Assembly: GCF_023516575.1 (NCBI RefSeq)
Contig: NZ_JAMGBE010000002.1
Location: 248,001-312,000 of the forward strand
Origin: Sphingomonas hankyongi
Lineage (GTDB): Bacteria; Pseudomonadota; Alphaproteobacteria; Sphingomonadales; Sphingomonadaceae
DNA: 64,000 nt
Direction: 5' to 3'
Position 1 is the first letter of the stretch. Each line of letters starts with the position of its first letter. Positions 1 to 10,047 of this stretch are shown piece after piece. Both the position numbers and the translations under genes were made by a program. The notes below the pieces were generated by a model, which worked only from the letters and a program-made list of their open reading frames with translations, was not told the DNA's origin and did no database searches.

Positions 1-2292
1 AGGATCGGCCTGCGCCTGAGGCTCAGGCCACTTTGCCACGATCAGCTCGTACGGACGCGGCCCCATGGCGTCCCACAGCTCTTCGGTAATGAAGGGCATC
101 AGCGGATGGAGCATGACGAGGATCTGGTCGAACGCCCAGGCGGCGACGGCCTTGGTCTCCTCGTCGAACGCGCCTTTGATCAGCTCGACGTACCAGTCGC
201 AGAAGGTGCCCCAGACGAAATGGTAGATGGCATCCGCCATGCCATCGAAGCGCAGCTCGTCGAAGGCGCGGTCGAGCTTCGCAAGCGTTTCCACCACTTC
301 GCCGATAATCCATCGATTAACCGGCAACTCAGCGGGCGGGACCGCGATGCTGTCGCTCGCCCCGACGCCGTTCATCTGCAGGAATCGCGCGGCGTTCCAC
401 AGCTTGGTCGCGAAGTTGCGGTATCCCTCGACGCGCTTCTCATCGAGCTTGATGTCGCGGCCCTGGCTTTCCATCGCCGCAAGCGTGAAGCGCAAAGCGT
501 CAGCGCCATAATTGTCGATCAACCCGAGGGGGTCGACGGTGTTGCCCTTGGACTTTGACATCTTCTGGCCTTTGGCGTCGCGGACGAGACCATGGAGATA
601 GAGCGTCTTCCACGGACGCTCGCCCATGAACTCGAAGCCCTGCATCGCCATTCGGGCATCCCAGAAGAAGATGATGTCGAAGCCGGAAATCAGGACGTCG
701 TTCGGGTAATGGCGCCGAACGTCGTCCGTCTGCTCCGGCCAGCCAAGCGTGGCGAACGGCCAAAGCGCCGAGCTGAACCAGGTGTCGAGCACATCCTCGT
801 CCTGACTCAGCTGTACCCCCTCACCCGCCTGTCGTTGTGCCTCGTCAACAGTTTCCGCGACAAAGACGTTACCGCTTGGATCATACCAAGCCGGGATACG
901 GTGACCCCACCAAAGCTGACGAGAAACGCACCAGGGCTGGATGTTTTCAAGCCAGTTGAACCAGGTCTTCTTCCAGGTTTCCGGCACCACCGCTATGTCG
1001 CCGGAGCGAACGGCCTCGATCGCGGGCTTCGCGAGCGTTTCCGCATCGACATACCACTGATCGGTCAGCATCGGTTCGATCACGAGCCCTGAACGGTCCC
1101 CGAACGGCTGCATAATCAGCTTGTCTTCGACCTTTATCATCAGGCCTTCGGCGTCGATGTCCGCGACCACAGCCTTGCGGGCATCGTAACGATCAAGTCC
1201 GCGATAAGCCTCCGGAACCAGATTGAGCGCGTCGATCTCTTCCGGGCTCGCTTTCTCGCCGCGAGCGATCGCCTGGGCGCGCGCAGCGGACTCGGCATAC
1301 GACGGGCCCTCGCTACGCATGTGGGCGCGACCGTCCATCAGACGGTACATGGGCAGTCCGTTGCGCTGCGCCACGCCATAGTCGTTGAGGTCATGCCCCC
1401 CGGTGATCTTCACCGCGCCCGATCCGAAGTTCGGATCCGGATATTCGTCGGTGATGATCGGGATCTGGCGACGATGCTCCGTTGGCCCGACGGGGATTTC
1501 GCAGAGCTTTCCTACGATTGGGCGGTAGCGCTCATCATCAGGATGGACGGCGACGGCGCCGTCACCGAGCATCGTTTCGGGGCGCGTCGTTGCGATGGAT
1601 ATATAGTCGCGTGTCTCCTGGAGCACGACGTTCCCGTCCTCGTCCTTCTCGACGTAGGTGTAGGTCTCGCCGCCGGCGAGCGGATATCTGAAGTGCCACA
1701 TGTGGCCCTGCACTTCGCGGTTCTCGACTTCGAGATCGCTGATCGCGGTCTGGAACTTCGGATCCCAGTTCACGAGACGCTTGGCGCGGTAGAGCAGCTT
1801 GCGATTGTAGAGCTCGACGAAGACCTTGATGACGGCCTTCGAAAATCCCTCATCCATGGTGAAGCGCTCGTGCGCCCAGTCGCAGCTGGCCCCAAGGCGG
1901 CGCAACTGCCGTGTGATTGCTCCTCCCGACTGCGCTTTCCACTCCCAGACATGCTCAAGGAAAGCCTCACGCCCGATGTCGGCGCGCTTGATGCCCTGGC
2001 TGTCGAGGTTTCGTTCGACGACCATTTGGGTTGCGATGCCCGCATGATCGGTACCAACGACCCAAAGCGCATCCTTTCCCTGCATCCGCGCGCGACGGGT
2101 CAGTACGTCCTGAAGCGTATTGTCGAGCGCATGGCCGATGTGGAGCGAGCCGGTCACGTTCGGAGGCGGCATGACAATTGTCCATGGCTCCGCCTCCGGG
2201 CGCTCGGGCCGGAACAGCCCTTGGTTTTCCCAATGCGCGTACCAGCGATCCTCGATCGCGCGTGGCTCGAAAGTCTTGGGAAGCTCGCTCAT
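1..2292 (-). CDS. valS: Valyl-tRNA synthetase, C-terminal end outside window
   Basis: Charges tRNA-Val with valine in the cytoplasm; class I synthetase with an editing domain. The frame is open from an ATG at 2292 to the window edge, giving about 764 residues. The HIGH signature lies at residues 51-54 after a PPPNVTGSL stretch, and the KMSKS loop is at about 577-581. The rest of the anticodon-binding domain and the C-terminal coiled coil typical of ValS are beyond position 1. It is last of the visible minus-strand set pcm-tolC-popZ-valS, 44 bases after popZ. No clear Shine-Dalgarno precedes the ATG, so coupling to popZ is possible (inference). Identification is secure; only completeness is open. 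Confidence 0.97.
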   Translation of the reverse strand, partial: MSELPKTFEPRAIEDRWYAHWENQGLFRPERPEAEPWTIVMPPPNVTGSLHIGHALDNTLQDVLTRRARMQGKDALWVVGTDHAGIATQMVVERNLDSQGIKRADIGREAFLEHVWEWKAQSGGAITRQLRRLGASCDWAHERFTMDEGFSKAVIKVFVELYNRKLLYRAKRLVNWDPKFQTAISDLEVENREVQGHMWHFRYPLAGGETYTYVEKDEDGNVVLQETRDYISIATTRPETMLGDGAVAVHPDDERYRPIVGKLCEIPVGPTEHRRQIPIITDEYPDPNFGSGAVKITGGHDLNDYGVAQRNGLPMYRLMDGRAHMRSEGPSYAESAARAQAIARGEKASPEEIDALNLVPEAYRGLDRYDARKAVVADIDAEGLMIKVEDKLIMQPFGDRSGLVIEPMLTDQWYVDAETLAKPAIEAVRSGDIAVVPETWKKTWFNWLENIQPWCVSRQLWWGHRIPAWYDPSGNVFVAETVDEAQRQAGEGVQLSQDEDVLDTWFSSALWPFATLGWPEQTDDVRRHYPNDVLISGFDIIFFWDARMAMQGFEFMGERPWKTLYLHGLVRDAKGQKMSKSKGNTVDPLGLIDNYGADALRFTLAAMESQGRDIKLDEKRVEGYRNFATKLWNAARFLQMNGVGASDSIAVPPAELPVNRWIIGEVVETLAKLDRAFDELRFDGMADAIYHFVWGTFCDWYVELIKGAFDEETKAVAAWAFDQILVMLHPLMPFITEELWDAMGPRPYELIVAKWPEPQAQADP

Positions 2293-2336
2293 GCGAGGCG
2301 GTTAGCGATGCCGCGCTGCAGCATCAACCGGGAGAA

Positions 2337-2762
2337 CTAAAGCGGCCGACCGGTAATCCGCGAGATTTCGCGCTTCACATGCTCGTCGACGATGCGCGGC
2401 AAATGCTCGTCGAGCCACTGCTTGAGCACCGGCCGGAGCATTTCACGCAACATCTCTTCGAGCGGGTTGATCGAAGGTGCAGCGGGGATGGTGGAGGCAA
2501 CGGTCGTGAGTTGCTCCAGTGCCTCGCGCGTGTGGCCCGCTGCGCTCTCACCCAGCAAGGGCGGACCAAGATCTGCGGGCGGCGCAAGCGGCTCGTCAAG
2601 CTCGAGAACGTCGTCGCCACTTTCGGAGTCCTCAGGAAGTACGTCCTCCTGCGTTCGCGCGACCGGCGCAGTTGTCGAGCGCAGTTCCTTCTCCTCGGCG
2701 ATCACTTTCTTGATCGATGCGAGGATGTCTTCCATCGAGGGTTCACGGTCACTGGCCTGCAT
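2337..2762 (-). CDS. popZ: PopZ-family polar organizing protein (DUF2497)
   Basis: A short acidic protein of 141 residues. The N-terminal helix (SMEDILASIKKVIAEE, about residues 9-24) and a C-terminal helical block (about 100-141, with EEMLREMLRPVLKQWLDEHL) match the two conserved ends of PopZ/DUF2497 proteins. Between them is a proline- and acid-rich spacer. In Caulobacter, PopZ forms a polar matrix that anchors the chromosome origin and recruits cell-cycle factors; that role is inferred here from family and position. The gene lies directly upstream of valS and 15 bases after tolC, an arrangement shared with other alphaproteobacteria. It is shorter than Caulobacter PopZ (177 residues), mainly in the disordered spacer. 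Confidence 0.85.
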   Translation of the reverse strand: MQASDREPSMEDILASIKKVIAEEKELRSTTAPVARTQEDVLPEDSESGDDVLELDEPLAPPADLGPPLLGESAAGHTREALEQLTTVASTIPAAPSINPLEEMLREMLRPVLKQWLDEHLPRIVDEHVKREISRITGRPL

Positions 2763-2777
2763 TAGCAGCGATATCGC

Positions 2778-4358
2778 CTATCGCCTCGGCTGAGTCACGC
2801 CCGTCGTGCTGGTCGAAGGGGCCGGCGCTGGCAATGTCGATGACGAAGGCAACCCCGTCGGACCCAGCGGCGTGATGATCGCCGGAGTAGGAAGGGATGG
2901 ATCATTAGACATCGGCACCAGGTCCGGCGTGAGAATAGGCGTCGCCGGCATTTCCTGCGGGCTCACTGTCCGCGTCGCAGCCGGCGCATGGATCGGGTCC
3001 GTCGCCCAGTCATTCCAGCTGCCCGCTACGCGACGATAGTTCGCGAGAGGGTCGTAGAGCGGGCCGCCATCGAGGCCGAGATCCTGGGCCTCTGCTTGAC
3101 CCATGGCGTTCAAAAGCTGGAAGCCCGCGACATATTGATCGCGCTTCGCCGTGACGAGAAGCACCTGAGCATTGAGCAGCTCCTGCTCGGCGTCGAGAAC
3201 GTCGAGGACCGTCCGCGTGCCGACGCTCTGCTCTGCGCGCACGCCTTCCAGAGCAAGTTCGTTTGCTTGTACGGCGACTGTCTGCGCCTGGATCGCGCGC
3301 TCGGTGGCGTAATAGTTTGCGAATGCCGCGCGCGTCGCAGCCACCACGGCGCGCTCCGTTCCGACGACCTGCTCGAACGCTTGACCCTGCAACGCCTGCG
3401 CTTGACGGACGCGGCCGCCGATCAAGCCACCCTGGAAGATAGGAACAGTGGTGCTGAGCCCCGCCGTCGTCTGGCTGCCCTGCGCCGCCGAGCCATTGCC
3501 GAATGTCCCGTTCAGCTCGTCAACCCATGTCCCGCTTACAACTCCCGAGACGGTCGGCAGACGGCCAGCCTCTGCAACGCGAACGTCATAGCCCGCGGCG
3601 GTGGCGAGTCTTTGAGCAGCGAACAGGTCCGGATTGTCGGTAAGCGCAATGCGGACGGCTTCGTCTTCCGATTTGGGCAACGGCGGCAGCGGCGGCGGCG
3701 GAGCGAGCGTTCCCGGCGGATGGCCGATGACGCGGCGATAAACGGCCTCGCTGCTCGTCAGATTGCCCTGGGCGACAGCGAGGCGGGCGCGTCCTTGCTG
3801 GAGGCGCGCTTCCGACTGCGCGACGTCGGTCCGGGTGAGATCGCCGATCTGGAAACGGTCCTGAGTGGCTTCGAGGTTGGTCGTAAGCACCCGGACATTG
3901 TTCTGGTTGAGTTCCACGACTGCCCGGTCGCGGATCACATCCATGTAGGCGCTGACGGCCTCGGTGAAGACGTCGCCCTCGACCGCTCGAAGCGTTCCCC
4001 GGCCCGCTTCAACGCGCGTCTTTGCCCCGCGCACGGAGTTCTTGACTCGCCCCCCCGTGAATAAAGGGACATTGAGATCTGCCCCTACCGAGAGCGTGGC
4101 ATCGCCGCCAGTATCGAGAATGCCGCTCCGCGAGAGATCGCGGTTGAGGCCGCCGGTCACGCTGACCTGCGGCCGACCCGCCGCGCGGGCGATAGCCACA
4201 TTCGCGTCGCTGGCCTTCAGCGATTCCCGCTGGGCGGTGAGCGTGGGGTTAGTGTGGTAGGCAGAGACCAAGGCCTCGCGCAGCGTGTCGGCCGAAGCCG
4301 TCCCGGCCATCAGCGCAGCGATGAGCGTTCCAGTGATAATCGTACGGGTCACGCGCAT
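2778..4358 (-). CDS. tolC: TolC family outer membrane channel protein
   Basis: Outer-membrane factor of type I secretion and tripartite efflux. The product is about 526 residues with a signal peptide (MRVTRTIITGTLIAALMAGTASA) and then the repeated helical and strand pattern of the TolC superfamily (for example LREALVSAYHTNPTL near the mature N-terminus and VGTRTVLDVLDAEQELLNAQ near residue 400). A proline/threonine-rich tail of about 80 residues extends beyond the usual core. The start is ambiguous: the ATG at 4358 abuts an AAGGGG motif, while an in-frame GTG at 4352 stands six bases from it, a better ribosome-binding spacing. It is four bases downstream of pcm, so co-transcribed. It could serve the adaptor/ABC system encoded at 5341-9832 (inference). 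Confidence 0.93.
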   Translation of the reverse strand: MRVTRTIITGTLIAALMAGTASADTLREALVSAYHTNPTLTAQRESLKASDANVAIARAAGRPQVSVTGGLNRDLSRSGILDTGGDATLSVGADLNVPLFTGGRVKNSVRGAKTRVEAGRGTLRAVEGDVFTEAVSAYMDVIRDRAVVELNQNNVRVLTTNLEATQDRFQIGDLTRTDVAQSEARLQQGRARLAVAQGNLTSSEAVYRRVIGHPPGTLAPPPPLPPLPKSEDEAVRIALTDNPDLFAAQRLATAAGYDVRVAEAGRLPTVSGVVSGTWVDELNGTFGNGSAAQGSQTTAGLSTTVPIFQGGLIGGRVRQAQALQGQAFEQVVGTERAVVAATRAAFANYYATERAIQAQTVAVQANELALEGVRAEQSVGTRTVLDVLDAEQELLNAQVLLVTAKRDQYVAGFQLLNAMGQAEAQDLGLDGGPLYDPLANYRRVAGSWNDWATDPIHAPAATRTVSPQEMPATPILTPDLVPMSNDPSLPTPAIITPLGPTGLPSSSTLPAPAPSTSTTGVTQPRR

Positions 4359-4362
4359 CCCC

Positions 4363-5013
4363 TTAAAAAATAAAAGCTTTCGGGCGGATGAAGCCAGGGA
4401 GCACTGGCACGCCGGCATCGCCGATGGATAGATAACCGAATGCGCCCGCCGCTTTCCGGCCGATGATCAGGCGCGTGATGCCGCGGTCGACCAAAGCCGC
4501 TCCGAGGCGGCCGCCATTGGCGAGCTGGTCGACGAGACCGTCCGGAATAAACTCAACCGCACCATCGATCAGGATTTGATCGTAGGGAGCGCCCTTCTTG
4601 TGGCCGGCCTCCAACGAACCTTCGATAGTGTCGACGCCGAGGTCCCGCGCGGCCTGAGCAAGTTGCGGGTCGGCCTCCAGCGCGACGACGTCCAGCCCGA
4701 TCGCCTGCAGCACAGCCGCAGAATATCCGGTGCCGGAACCGACCACGAGCGCGCGCTCGCCGGGCGTCGGCATCATCTGGGTGAGCAGCTGGCCCAGAAC
4801 CGCCGGTGCAGCGAGGTACCTGCCGTGCCCAAGGGAGATGGCGCGATCGACATACGCGCTCGCCCGCGCTCCTTCAGGCACGAAGGGTTCACGCGCGACC
4901 TTGCCCATTGCTTCCAAGACGCGGCGATCGACGACGCCCTGCGGCCGAAGCTGGCTTTCGATCATTGCCTCTCGAGAAGCGCTGAAATCCGGGATTGATC
5001 CTTGTGAGGTCAT
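4363..5013 (-). CDS. pcm: Protein-L-isoaspartate O-methyltransferase family protein
   Basis: SAM-dependent methyltransferase that repairs isoaspartyl residues in damaged proteins. The chosen ATG at 5013 gives 216 residues; an upstream GTG at 5037 is possible. Visible landmarks are the N-terminal MIESQLRPQGVVDRRVLEAM helix, the YVDRAISLGHGRYLAAP region and the SAM-binding motif I (ALVVGSGTGYSAAVLQ). The canonical T-I-S-Q/P-x substrate loop is replaced by LAAPAV, a variant I recall as common in alphaproteobacterial paralogues that sit beside tolC, so isoaspartate activity should not be assumed. First gene of the pcm-tolC-popZ-valS run. Confidence 0.88.
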   Translation of the reverse strand: MTSQGSIPDFSASREAMIESQLRPQGVVDRRVLEAMGKVAREPFVPEGARASAYVDRAISLGHGRYLAAPAVLGQLLTQMMPTPGERALVVGSGTGYSAAVLQAIGLDVVALEADPQLAQAARDLGVDTIEGSLEAGHKKGAPYDQILIDGAVEFIPDGLVDQLANGGRLGAALVDRGITRLIIGRKAAGAFGYLSIGDAGVPVLPGFIRPKAFIF

Positions 5014-5133
5014 TGCTGTTATATGCCGGTAATACACCTGTTGTTCAAGCTCGTCTTATCGGTAGCCGCTCACAGAGCCAACTGCCACTCGTCGAAAGTA
5101 AACGGGCGTGGCAGCCTTGCCGCACCCCGGGGC

Positions 5134-5162
5134 TTGACCTGCAGCCGAAGCTCGCGAAATAG
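5134..5162 (+). promoter_or_regulatory. Candidate promoter of tRNA-Cys
   Basis: TTGACC at 5134-5139 and AAATAG at 5157-5162 are separated by exactly 17 bases, placing transcription start around 5169, about ten bases before the tRNA. The -35 is good; the -10 is weak. Read by eye only. Confidence 0.4.
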
Positions 5163-5178
5163 CGAGGCTCGCTTCCCC

Positions 5179-5252
5179 GGCCCGATGGCGGAGTGGTTAC
5201 GCAGAGGACTGCAAATCCTTGCACGCCGGTTCGATTCCGGCTCGGGCCTCCA
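5179..5252 (+). tRNA. tRNA-Cys (anticodon GCA)
   Basis: A 74-base cloverleaf with a 7-bp acceptor stem (GGCCCGA / TCGGGCC), anticodon loop CTGCAAA carrying GCA, T-arm GCCGGTTCGATTCCGGC, discriminator base T (typical of tRNA-Cys) and an encoded CCA end at 5250-5252. It is the only tRNA I find in the window and is not part of an array. Confidence 0.96.
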
Positions 5253-5340
5253 TTCTCCATAAAACCGACGATGATCTGCTCAGTATCGCGCGGGTCAGCC
5301 TTGAACCGCGCTAACCGAGTGACGCTGGCAGCCCGTTCCC

Positions 5341-7833
5341 TTACTCGTACCGCAGAGCGTGGATCGGATTGGCGCGGGCGACCTTCACTGCGTGACCGAC
5401 GACCGTCGCAATCGCGATGCCGAGCGCAATGCCGCCGGCAACGAGGAACGGGATCGGCCCAAGCGTAATCCGCTGATCGAAGTTGTTCAGCCAGTCGCGC
5501 ATCATCCACCAGGCGACCGGCCAGGCGATCACGTTGGCGATAAGCACGGGCCGACTGAATTGCCAGACGAGCAACCGCACGATGTCCCGGGTGCGCGCTC
5601 CCAAAACCTTGCGAATGCCGATCTCCTTGGTGCGGCGCTCCGCGGTGAATGCTGCGAGCCCGAACAGACCCAGGCAACCGATTACCACTGCGAGCAGGGC
5701 GAATGCGGCGAACATCTGCGCCCGGCCGTCCTCGGCCTTGTACAGCTCGGCAATGATGTCCTCGCTGAACTTGGCGTTGAACGGCACTTCGTTGGTGATC
5801 TGCTTCCACTCGCGCTCCACGGCTGCGCGGACCGTTGCCGGATCGCCGTTGTAGCGGACGATCATGACCTGCGGTTGCGCGTTGACGTTGCGGAACATGA
5901 TGGGATCGATTGGTGTGCGCACCGAGCGGAACCGGGAGTCGCCTACGACGCCGATGATGTGGATGTCGGTGACACCGGTGTCCGGCGCGAAGATTTCGCT
6001 GCGCACCGTCTTCCCGATAGCGTCCTGCGGCGATTTGAAGCCGAGCTTGTGGATCGCATATTCGTTCATGACGACGTTCACACCGCGCGCAGCCAGCGCC
6101 TTTTCGGCGTTCAAATCCTCTGGGTACGGTACCGTCATGTCGTCCATCGGCCGGTTCGGATCGAACCAGCGCCCGGCTTTGAGGGTCAGCCCCATCGCGT
6201 CGAAGAAGCCTTCGTCCACGCTGTACTGGCCTATGGTCACTTGTTTGTTGCTGCCCGGCGGAATTAGCCCGGTATTGTTGTTGTTATCAGTCGAAATGCC
6301 GATGTCGGTGCGACCGACTGCCGTCACGCCGGGCAACCGCTTCATGCGGTTCACGATCTCCTCGCCCTTGCTCCATAGCTGGGCCCGGCTCATCTCATCG
6401 ACTTGGAGGATGTGGTCGCGTTTGTATCCGGGATCGACCGACCGCGCGTAAACTGTCTGCGCATAGACGACGGCCGTGCAAATGATCAGGCCGATCGAGA
6501 CCGCGAACTGCAGGATAACGAGTGCGGTGCGCAGGCGTCCGGACCCGGGAGTCTCGGCGGCCGACCGGTTGGCCTTCAACACCTGGGCCGGCTGGAAGCG
6601 GGACAGGAAGAAAGCCGGATAAAGACCGCTGAGGATGCCCACTAGCAGCGTCAGTCCGATCGCGGGGAGCAGGATTCCTTCGCGCCCGGAATATTTCAGC
6701 GTCAGGTCGGCATCGAGGAAGGCCGCGAAAGGCTTCACCAGCAGTTCCACCAGGGCCAGCGCAAGCAACATCGCAGTCGCCGAGATCAGGATCGACTCCC
6801 CGACGAACTGCACGATCAGTTGCCTTCGAGTGGCACCTAGAACCTTGCGAAGTGCGACCTCGCGAGCCCGCTGGCTTGCGCGTGCCGTCGCCAGGTTGGT
6901 GAAGTTCACGACCGCCATGCCTAGGATCAGGATGGCGATGATCGCGAAGGTCGTGATCGTCTGCCGATCGTTCTGCGGAGTCATGCTGGCGTCGTCGGCC
7001 TCGCCCAGATGAACGTCCTGCACGTTGGTGAAACGCCAATTCTGGTCGTCGCCCTGGTTGAAGCGGATCCCGCCGTTATATTCGTCCGGAATGTTGCGCT
7101 TTTCCCAGGCGGCCAGCTGCGAGTTGAGCTGATTGACGTCCGTGCCGGGCTTGAGCTTGAAATAGACCCAGCCCGATTGGCAGCCCCAGCAGGTGAGGAA
7201 GTAGGGTTCTTCGGCAAAGAATGCGTTGAAGTCCAAGCGAAGGATCGCGTTGATCTTCAGGTGGGAATTCTTCGGCAAGTTCTTCAGCACGCCGCTGATC
7301 TTGAAGTCGCGCTTGATGCCCTTCGAGATGATGGTGAGGGTACGACCCACAACCTGGTCCGTCCCGTAGCGCTTGATCGCTTCCTCCTGAGTGATCACCG
7401 CGGTTTGCGGAGCGGTCAGGGTGGTGCCGGCCGCGAGCGGCAGGTTCACCGTCTTCAGGAAGTCGTTGTCGGCATACTTATAATCTTCGGTAGACGTCGC
7501 CTGGCCATCCTTGAGGAACACAGGCCCCGTGCTGAGGATGTAACCGGCCTGCTCGACCTGCGGAAAATCCTTCTTGATCCGGCTTTCCGTGACATAGGAC
7601 GCCATCTGAAAGGCGAAGGGCTCGCCGGTGTCGGAATTCTTCCCGAACGTTTGAAACTGGTAGGTGTTCGCGGCGTCCGGGAGCCACCGATCGTAGCTCC
7701 GCTCGTAGCGGATATAGAGAAGGATCAGCACGCAAGCGGCCATGCCGATGGCGAGGCCCGCAATGTTGATGATCGAGTAGGTCCTGCTCTTCGCGAGAGC
7801 CCTGACTGCGACCGTCCAGTAATTCCGCCACAT
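5341..7833 (-). CDS. ABC transporter permease, MacB/FtsX type with two FtsX cores
   Basis: Inner-membrane permease of 830 residues. It has an N-terminal helix (about 20-42), a large MacB-like periplasmic domain, a three-helix FtsX core from about residue 295 (FAIIAILILGMAVVNFTNL, then LRKVLGATRRQLIVQF), a further helix near 447, a second periplasmic domain, and a second FtsX core after about 700 with the repeated coupling motif EIGIRKVLGARTRDIVRLL. The duplicated ALRKVLGA/GIRKVLGA signature marks the long FtsX-like permeases of mechanotransmission-type exporters. No ATPase domain is present; the separate ATPase lies 44 bases upstream. Substrate unknown. Last gene of the sigma-54-driven operon. 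Confidence 0.92.
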   Translation of the reverse strand: MWRNYWTVAVRALAKSRTYSIINIAGLAIGMAACVLILLYIRYERSYDRWLPDAANTYQFQTFGKNSDTGEPFAFQMASYVTESRIKKDFPQVEQAGYILSTGPVFLKDGQATSTEDYKYADNDFLKTVNLPLAAGTTLTAPQTAVITQEEAIKRYGTDQVVGRTLTIISKGIKRDFKISGVLKNLPKNSHLKINAILRLDFNAFFAEEPYFLTCWGCQSGWVYFKLKPGTDVNQLNSQLAAWEKRNIPDEYNGGIRFNQGDDQNWRFTNVQDVHLGEADDASMTPQNDRQTITTFAIIAILILGMAVVNFTNLATARASQRAREVALRKVLGATRRQLIVQFVGESILISATAMLLALALVELLVKPFAAFLDADLTLKYSGREGILLPAIGLTLLVGILSGLYPAFFLSRFQPAQVLKANRSAAETPGSGRLRTALVILQFAVSIGLIICTAVVYAQTVYARSVDPGYKRDHILQVDEMSRAQLWSKGEEIVNRMKRLPGVTAVGRTDIGISTDNNNNTGLIPPGSNKQVTIGQYSVDEGFFDAMGLTLKAGRWFDPNRPMDDMTVPYPEDLNAEKALAARGVNVVMNEYAIHKLGFKSPQDAIGKTVRSEIFAPDTGVTDIHIIGVVGDSRFRSVRTPIDPIMFRNVNAQPQVMIVRYNGDPATVRAAVEREWKQITNEVPFNAKFSEDIIAELYKAEDGRAQMFAAFALLAVVIGCLGLFGLAAFTAERRTKEIGIRKVLGARTRDIVRLLVWQFSRPVLIANVIAWPVAWWMMRDWLNNFDQRITLGPIPFLVAGGIALGIAIATVVGHAVKVARANPIHALRYE

Positions 7834-7877
7834 AGCTTTCGTCCTCGAAAGAATGATGTTCCCGCTCGCGCCGTTCG

Positions 7878-8558
<681 letters not shown>

Positions 8559-8575
8559 GGGTCTTCCGATCCTTT

Positions 8576-9832
8576 CTATTGATCGCTGGCGAAGGTGAGC
8601 CGGTCCTTGTCGACCAACCCGCTGTAGGATGAGGTGATGACGCGCTCGCCGGGCTTCAGGCCTCCGAGCACCTCGATGAAGTCGTTGTTGCGGCGCCCAA
8701 GCTGCACCTGCCGCTTGGTCGCGCCGTTTCCGCTGCTGTCGACCACGAACACCCAGTTGCCACCGGTGTCGTTGAAGAACGCGCCGTTCGGGATGAGCAA
8801 GGCGCGCGAGGAGTCGCCGAGCGTCAGCTTGGCCTGGACCGTCTGGCCCCGCTGTATCGATTGTGGCTCCGGACCGACGAACACCAGGTCGACCTGGAAC
8901 TGGCCGTTGCGGACCTGCGGATAGACCTTCGAGACGCGCAGGCGGTAGGTCTTGCCGTCGATGTCGGCGGCGGCGCCCTGCCCGACATGCACCCGACCGA
9001 GGTAATATTCGTCCACGTCGGCCTGAAGCTTGTCGGCGCCTGCGCTGTCGATCTGACCGATCCGCTCGCCCTGCTGCAGCGACTGTCCCAGCTGTATCTC
9101 GAAGCCGCTGAGCTGCCCGGTGACAGGCGCTCTTATGCTCAGCTGACTGAGGCTCCCCTGCGCGACGCCCATGCTCATGCTGAGAGAGGAAGATGCGGCA
9201 CGCAGCTGTTTTAGCTGGCTCGTCTGCAGCGCTTCGGTCTGAGCGATGCTGCGCTTCAGGATCTGGAGCCTTTGCGCCTGGTACTGAAGGTCGTCCTTCG
9301 TGTCGCGGAAGGTCTTCTGCGCAACGAACCCTTTCGACGCGAGGGATTCATAGAGTTCGTATTGGCGCCGCGCCTTGGCGAGGTCCGTCTCCGCCTGGTT
9401 CAGGTCGCGGAGATTGGAATTGTGCGATTGCACCAACGCGAGCTCCTGGCTGCGCATGTTGTTGAGCTGCTGCTCGACTTCCGCTTGCTTCTCGAGTGTG
9501 GAGAGCTGCAGTTCAGCGTTGGAAAGCACGGCCAGCATCTGGCCCTGCACGACCTGGGCGCCATCCTCGACGATCTTCTTCTCGACGCGGCCACCCTCGA
9601 CCGCGTCCAAATACACCGTCACGAGCGGCGTCACGCGGGAGCGCAGCGGCAGGAAATCCTCGAACACGCCGCTCTCCGCAGTGGAGATGGTGAGGCGGTC
9701 GCGCGCGACGGCCTGCGTTCCCTCGCGCGGAGCGAACAGCCAGAACACAAGCAGGAGCACAAGAAGAGCCGCGGCTCCTCCTGCGATCAGGATGCGCCTG
9801 TCGATACGCTTGCGCACGATAACCCGGTCCAT
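8576..9832 (-). CDS. Periplasmic adaptor (membrane fusion) subunit, MacA/HlyD type
   Basis: Adaptor linking an inner-membrane ABC exporter to an outer-membrane factor. The start at 9832 (MDRVIVRKR) gives 418 residues; a GTG at 9892 would add 20 and overlaps the stop of a small upstream ORF. A single membrane helix (RILIAGGAAALLVLLLVFWLFA) is followed by a split biotinyl-lipoyl domain, a long coiled-coil hairpin (roughly residues 100-225 from 9832, rich in Q, E and L) and a C-terminal beta-barrel ending FIEVLGGLKPGERVITSSY. It belongs with the ATPase and permease genes at 5341-8558; tolC at 2778 is a plausible outer partner (inference). Confidence 0.93.
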   Translation of the reverse strand: MDRVIVRKRIDRRILIAGGAAALLVLLLVFWLFAPREGTQAVARDRLTISTAESGVFEDFLPLRSRVTPLVTVYLDAVEGGRVEKKIVEDGAQVVQGQMLAVLSNAELQLSTLEKQAEVEQQLNNMRSQELALVQSHNSNLRDLNQAETDLAKARRQYELYESLASKGFVAQKTFRDTKDDLQYQAQRLQILKRSIAQTEALQTSQLKQLRAASSSLSMSMGVAQGSLSQLSIRAPVTGQLSGFEIQLGQSLQQGERIGQIDSAGADKLQADVDEYYLGRVHVGQGAAADIDGKTYRLRVSKVYPQVRNGQFQVDLVFVGPEPQSIQRGQTVQAKLTLGDSSRALLIPNGAFFNDTGGNWVFVVDSSGNGATKRQVQLGRRNNDFIEVLGGLKPGERVITSSYSGLVDKDRLTFASDQ

Positions 9833-9888
9833 GTTGCCGCCGCTCACGGCCTCCGATTGGCCGCCGCCCTGGCGAAGCTCGACAAGCC

Positions 9889-9990
9889 TCACTGTCCGCC
9901 GCCGATCAGTAACTGTCCGAATGCGGACATGGGCACAGCAACGGCGAAGTTGACCTCAAGAGAGGCGATACGATGGGCCACGAATTTCAT
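9889..9990 (-). CDS. Possible 33-codon leader ORF upstream of the export operon
   Basis: ATG at 9990 to TGA at 9889-9891 encodes 33 residues starting MKFVAHRIASLEVNF and ending LLIGGGQ. Its TGA overlaps a GTG (9892) in the adaptor frame as GTGA. The ATG falls at about +2 of the predicted sigma-54 transcript, so it would have to be translated leaderlessly. I recognise no homologue, so it may be a chance frame. Confidence 0.25.
   Translation of the reverse strand: MKFVAHRIASLEVNFAVAVPMSAFGQLLIGGGQ
9914..9929. promoter_or_regulatory. Palindrome matching the upstream activator site (second copy)
   Basis: TGTCCG-AATG-CGGACA is a perfect 6-4-6 inverted repeat. It has the same half-site and spacer length as the palindrome at 10048-10069. 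It lies downstream of the sigma-54 promoter, inside the leader region. A lone ACTGTCCG half-site is at 9891-9898. Candidate binding site for the adjacent activator (inference). Confidence 0.45.
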
Positions 9991-10002
9991 GCCCCTATCG
10001 TT

Positions 10003-10017
10003 GCAAGCCTCGTGCCA
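10003..10017 (-). promoter_or_regulatory. Sigma-54 (RpoN) promoter of the export operon
   Basis: On the minus strand the sequence is TGGCAC-GAGGC-TTGC, an exact match to the -24/-12 consensus TGGCAC-N5-TTGC. The predicted transcription start is near 9991, leading into the adaptor-ATPase-permease genes. A sigma-54 activator with an intact GAFTGA loop is encoded divergently starting 69 bases away, which supports a functional promoter. Confidence 0.85.
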
Positions 10018-10047
10018 ACCGGTTTTCTCTCTGACGCGGCTGTTTTG

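Noticed and set aside
1321-2340. Open frame of 339 codons on the plus strand
   Set aside because: Antisense to the valS catalytic core, which shows HIGH and KMSKS in the opposite strand.
5288-5311. GCGCGG...CCGCGC stem after tRNA-Cys
   Set aside because: Only 6 bp with a 12-base loop and no T-run, so not called as a terminator.
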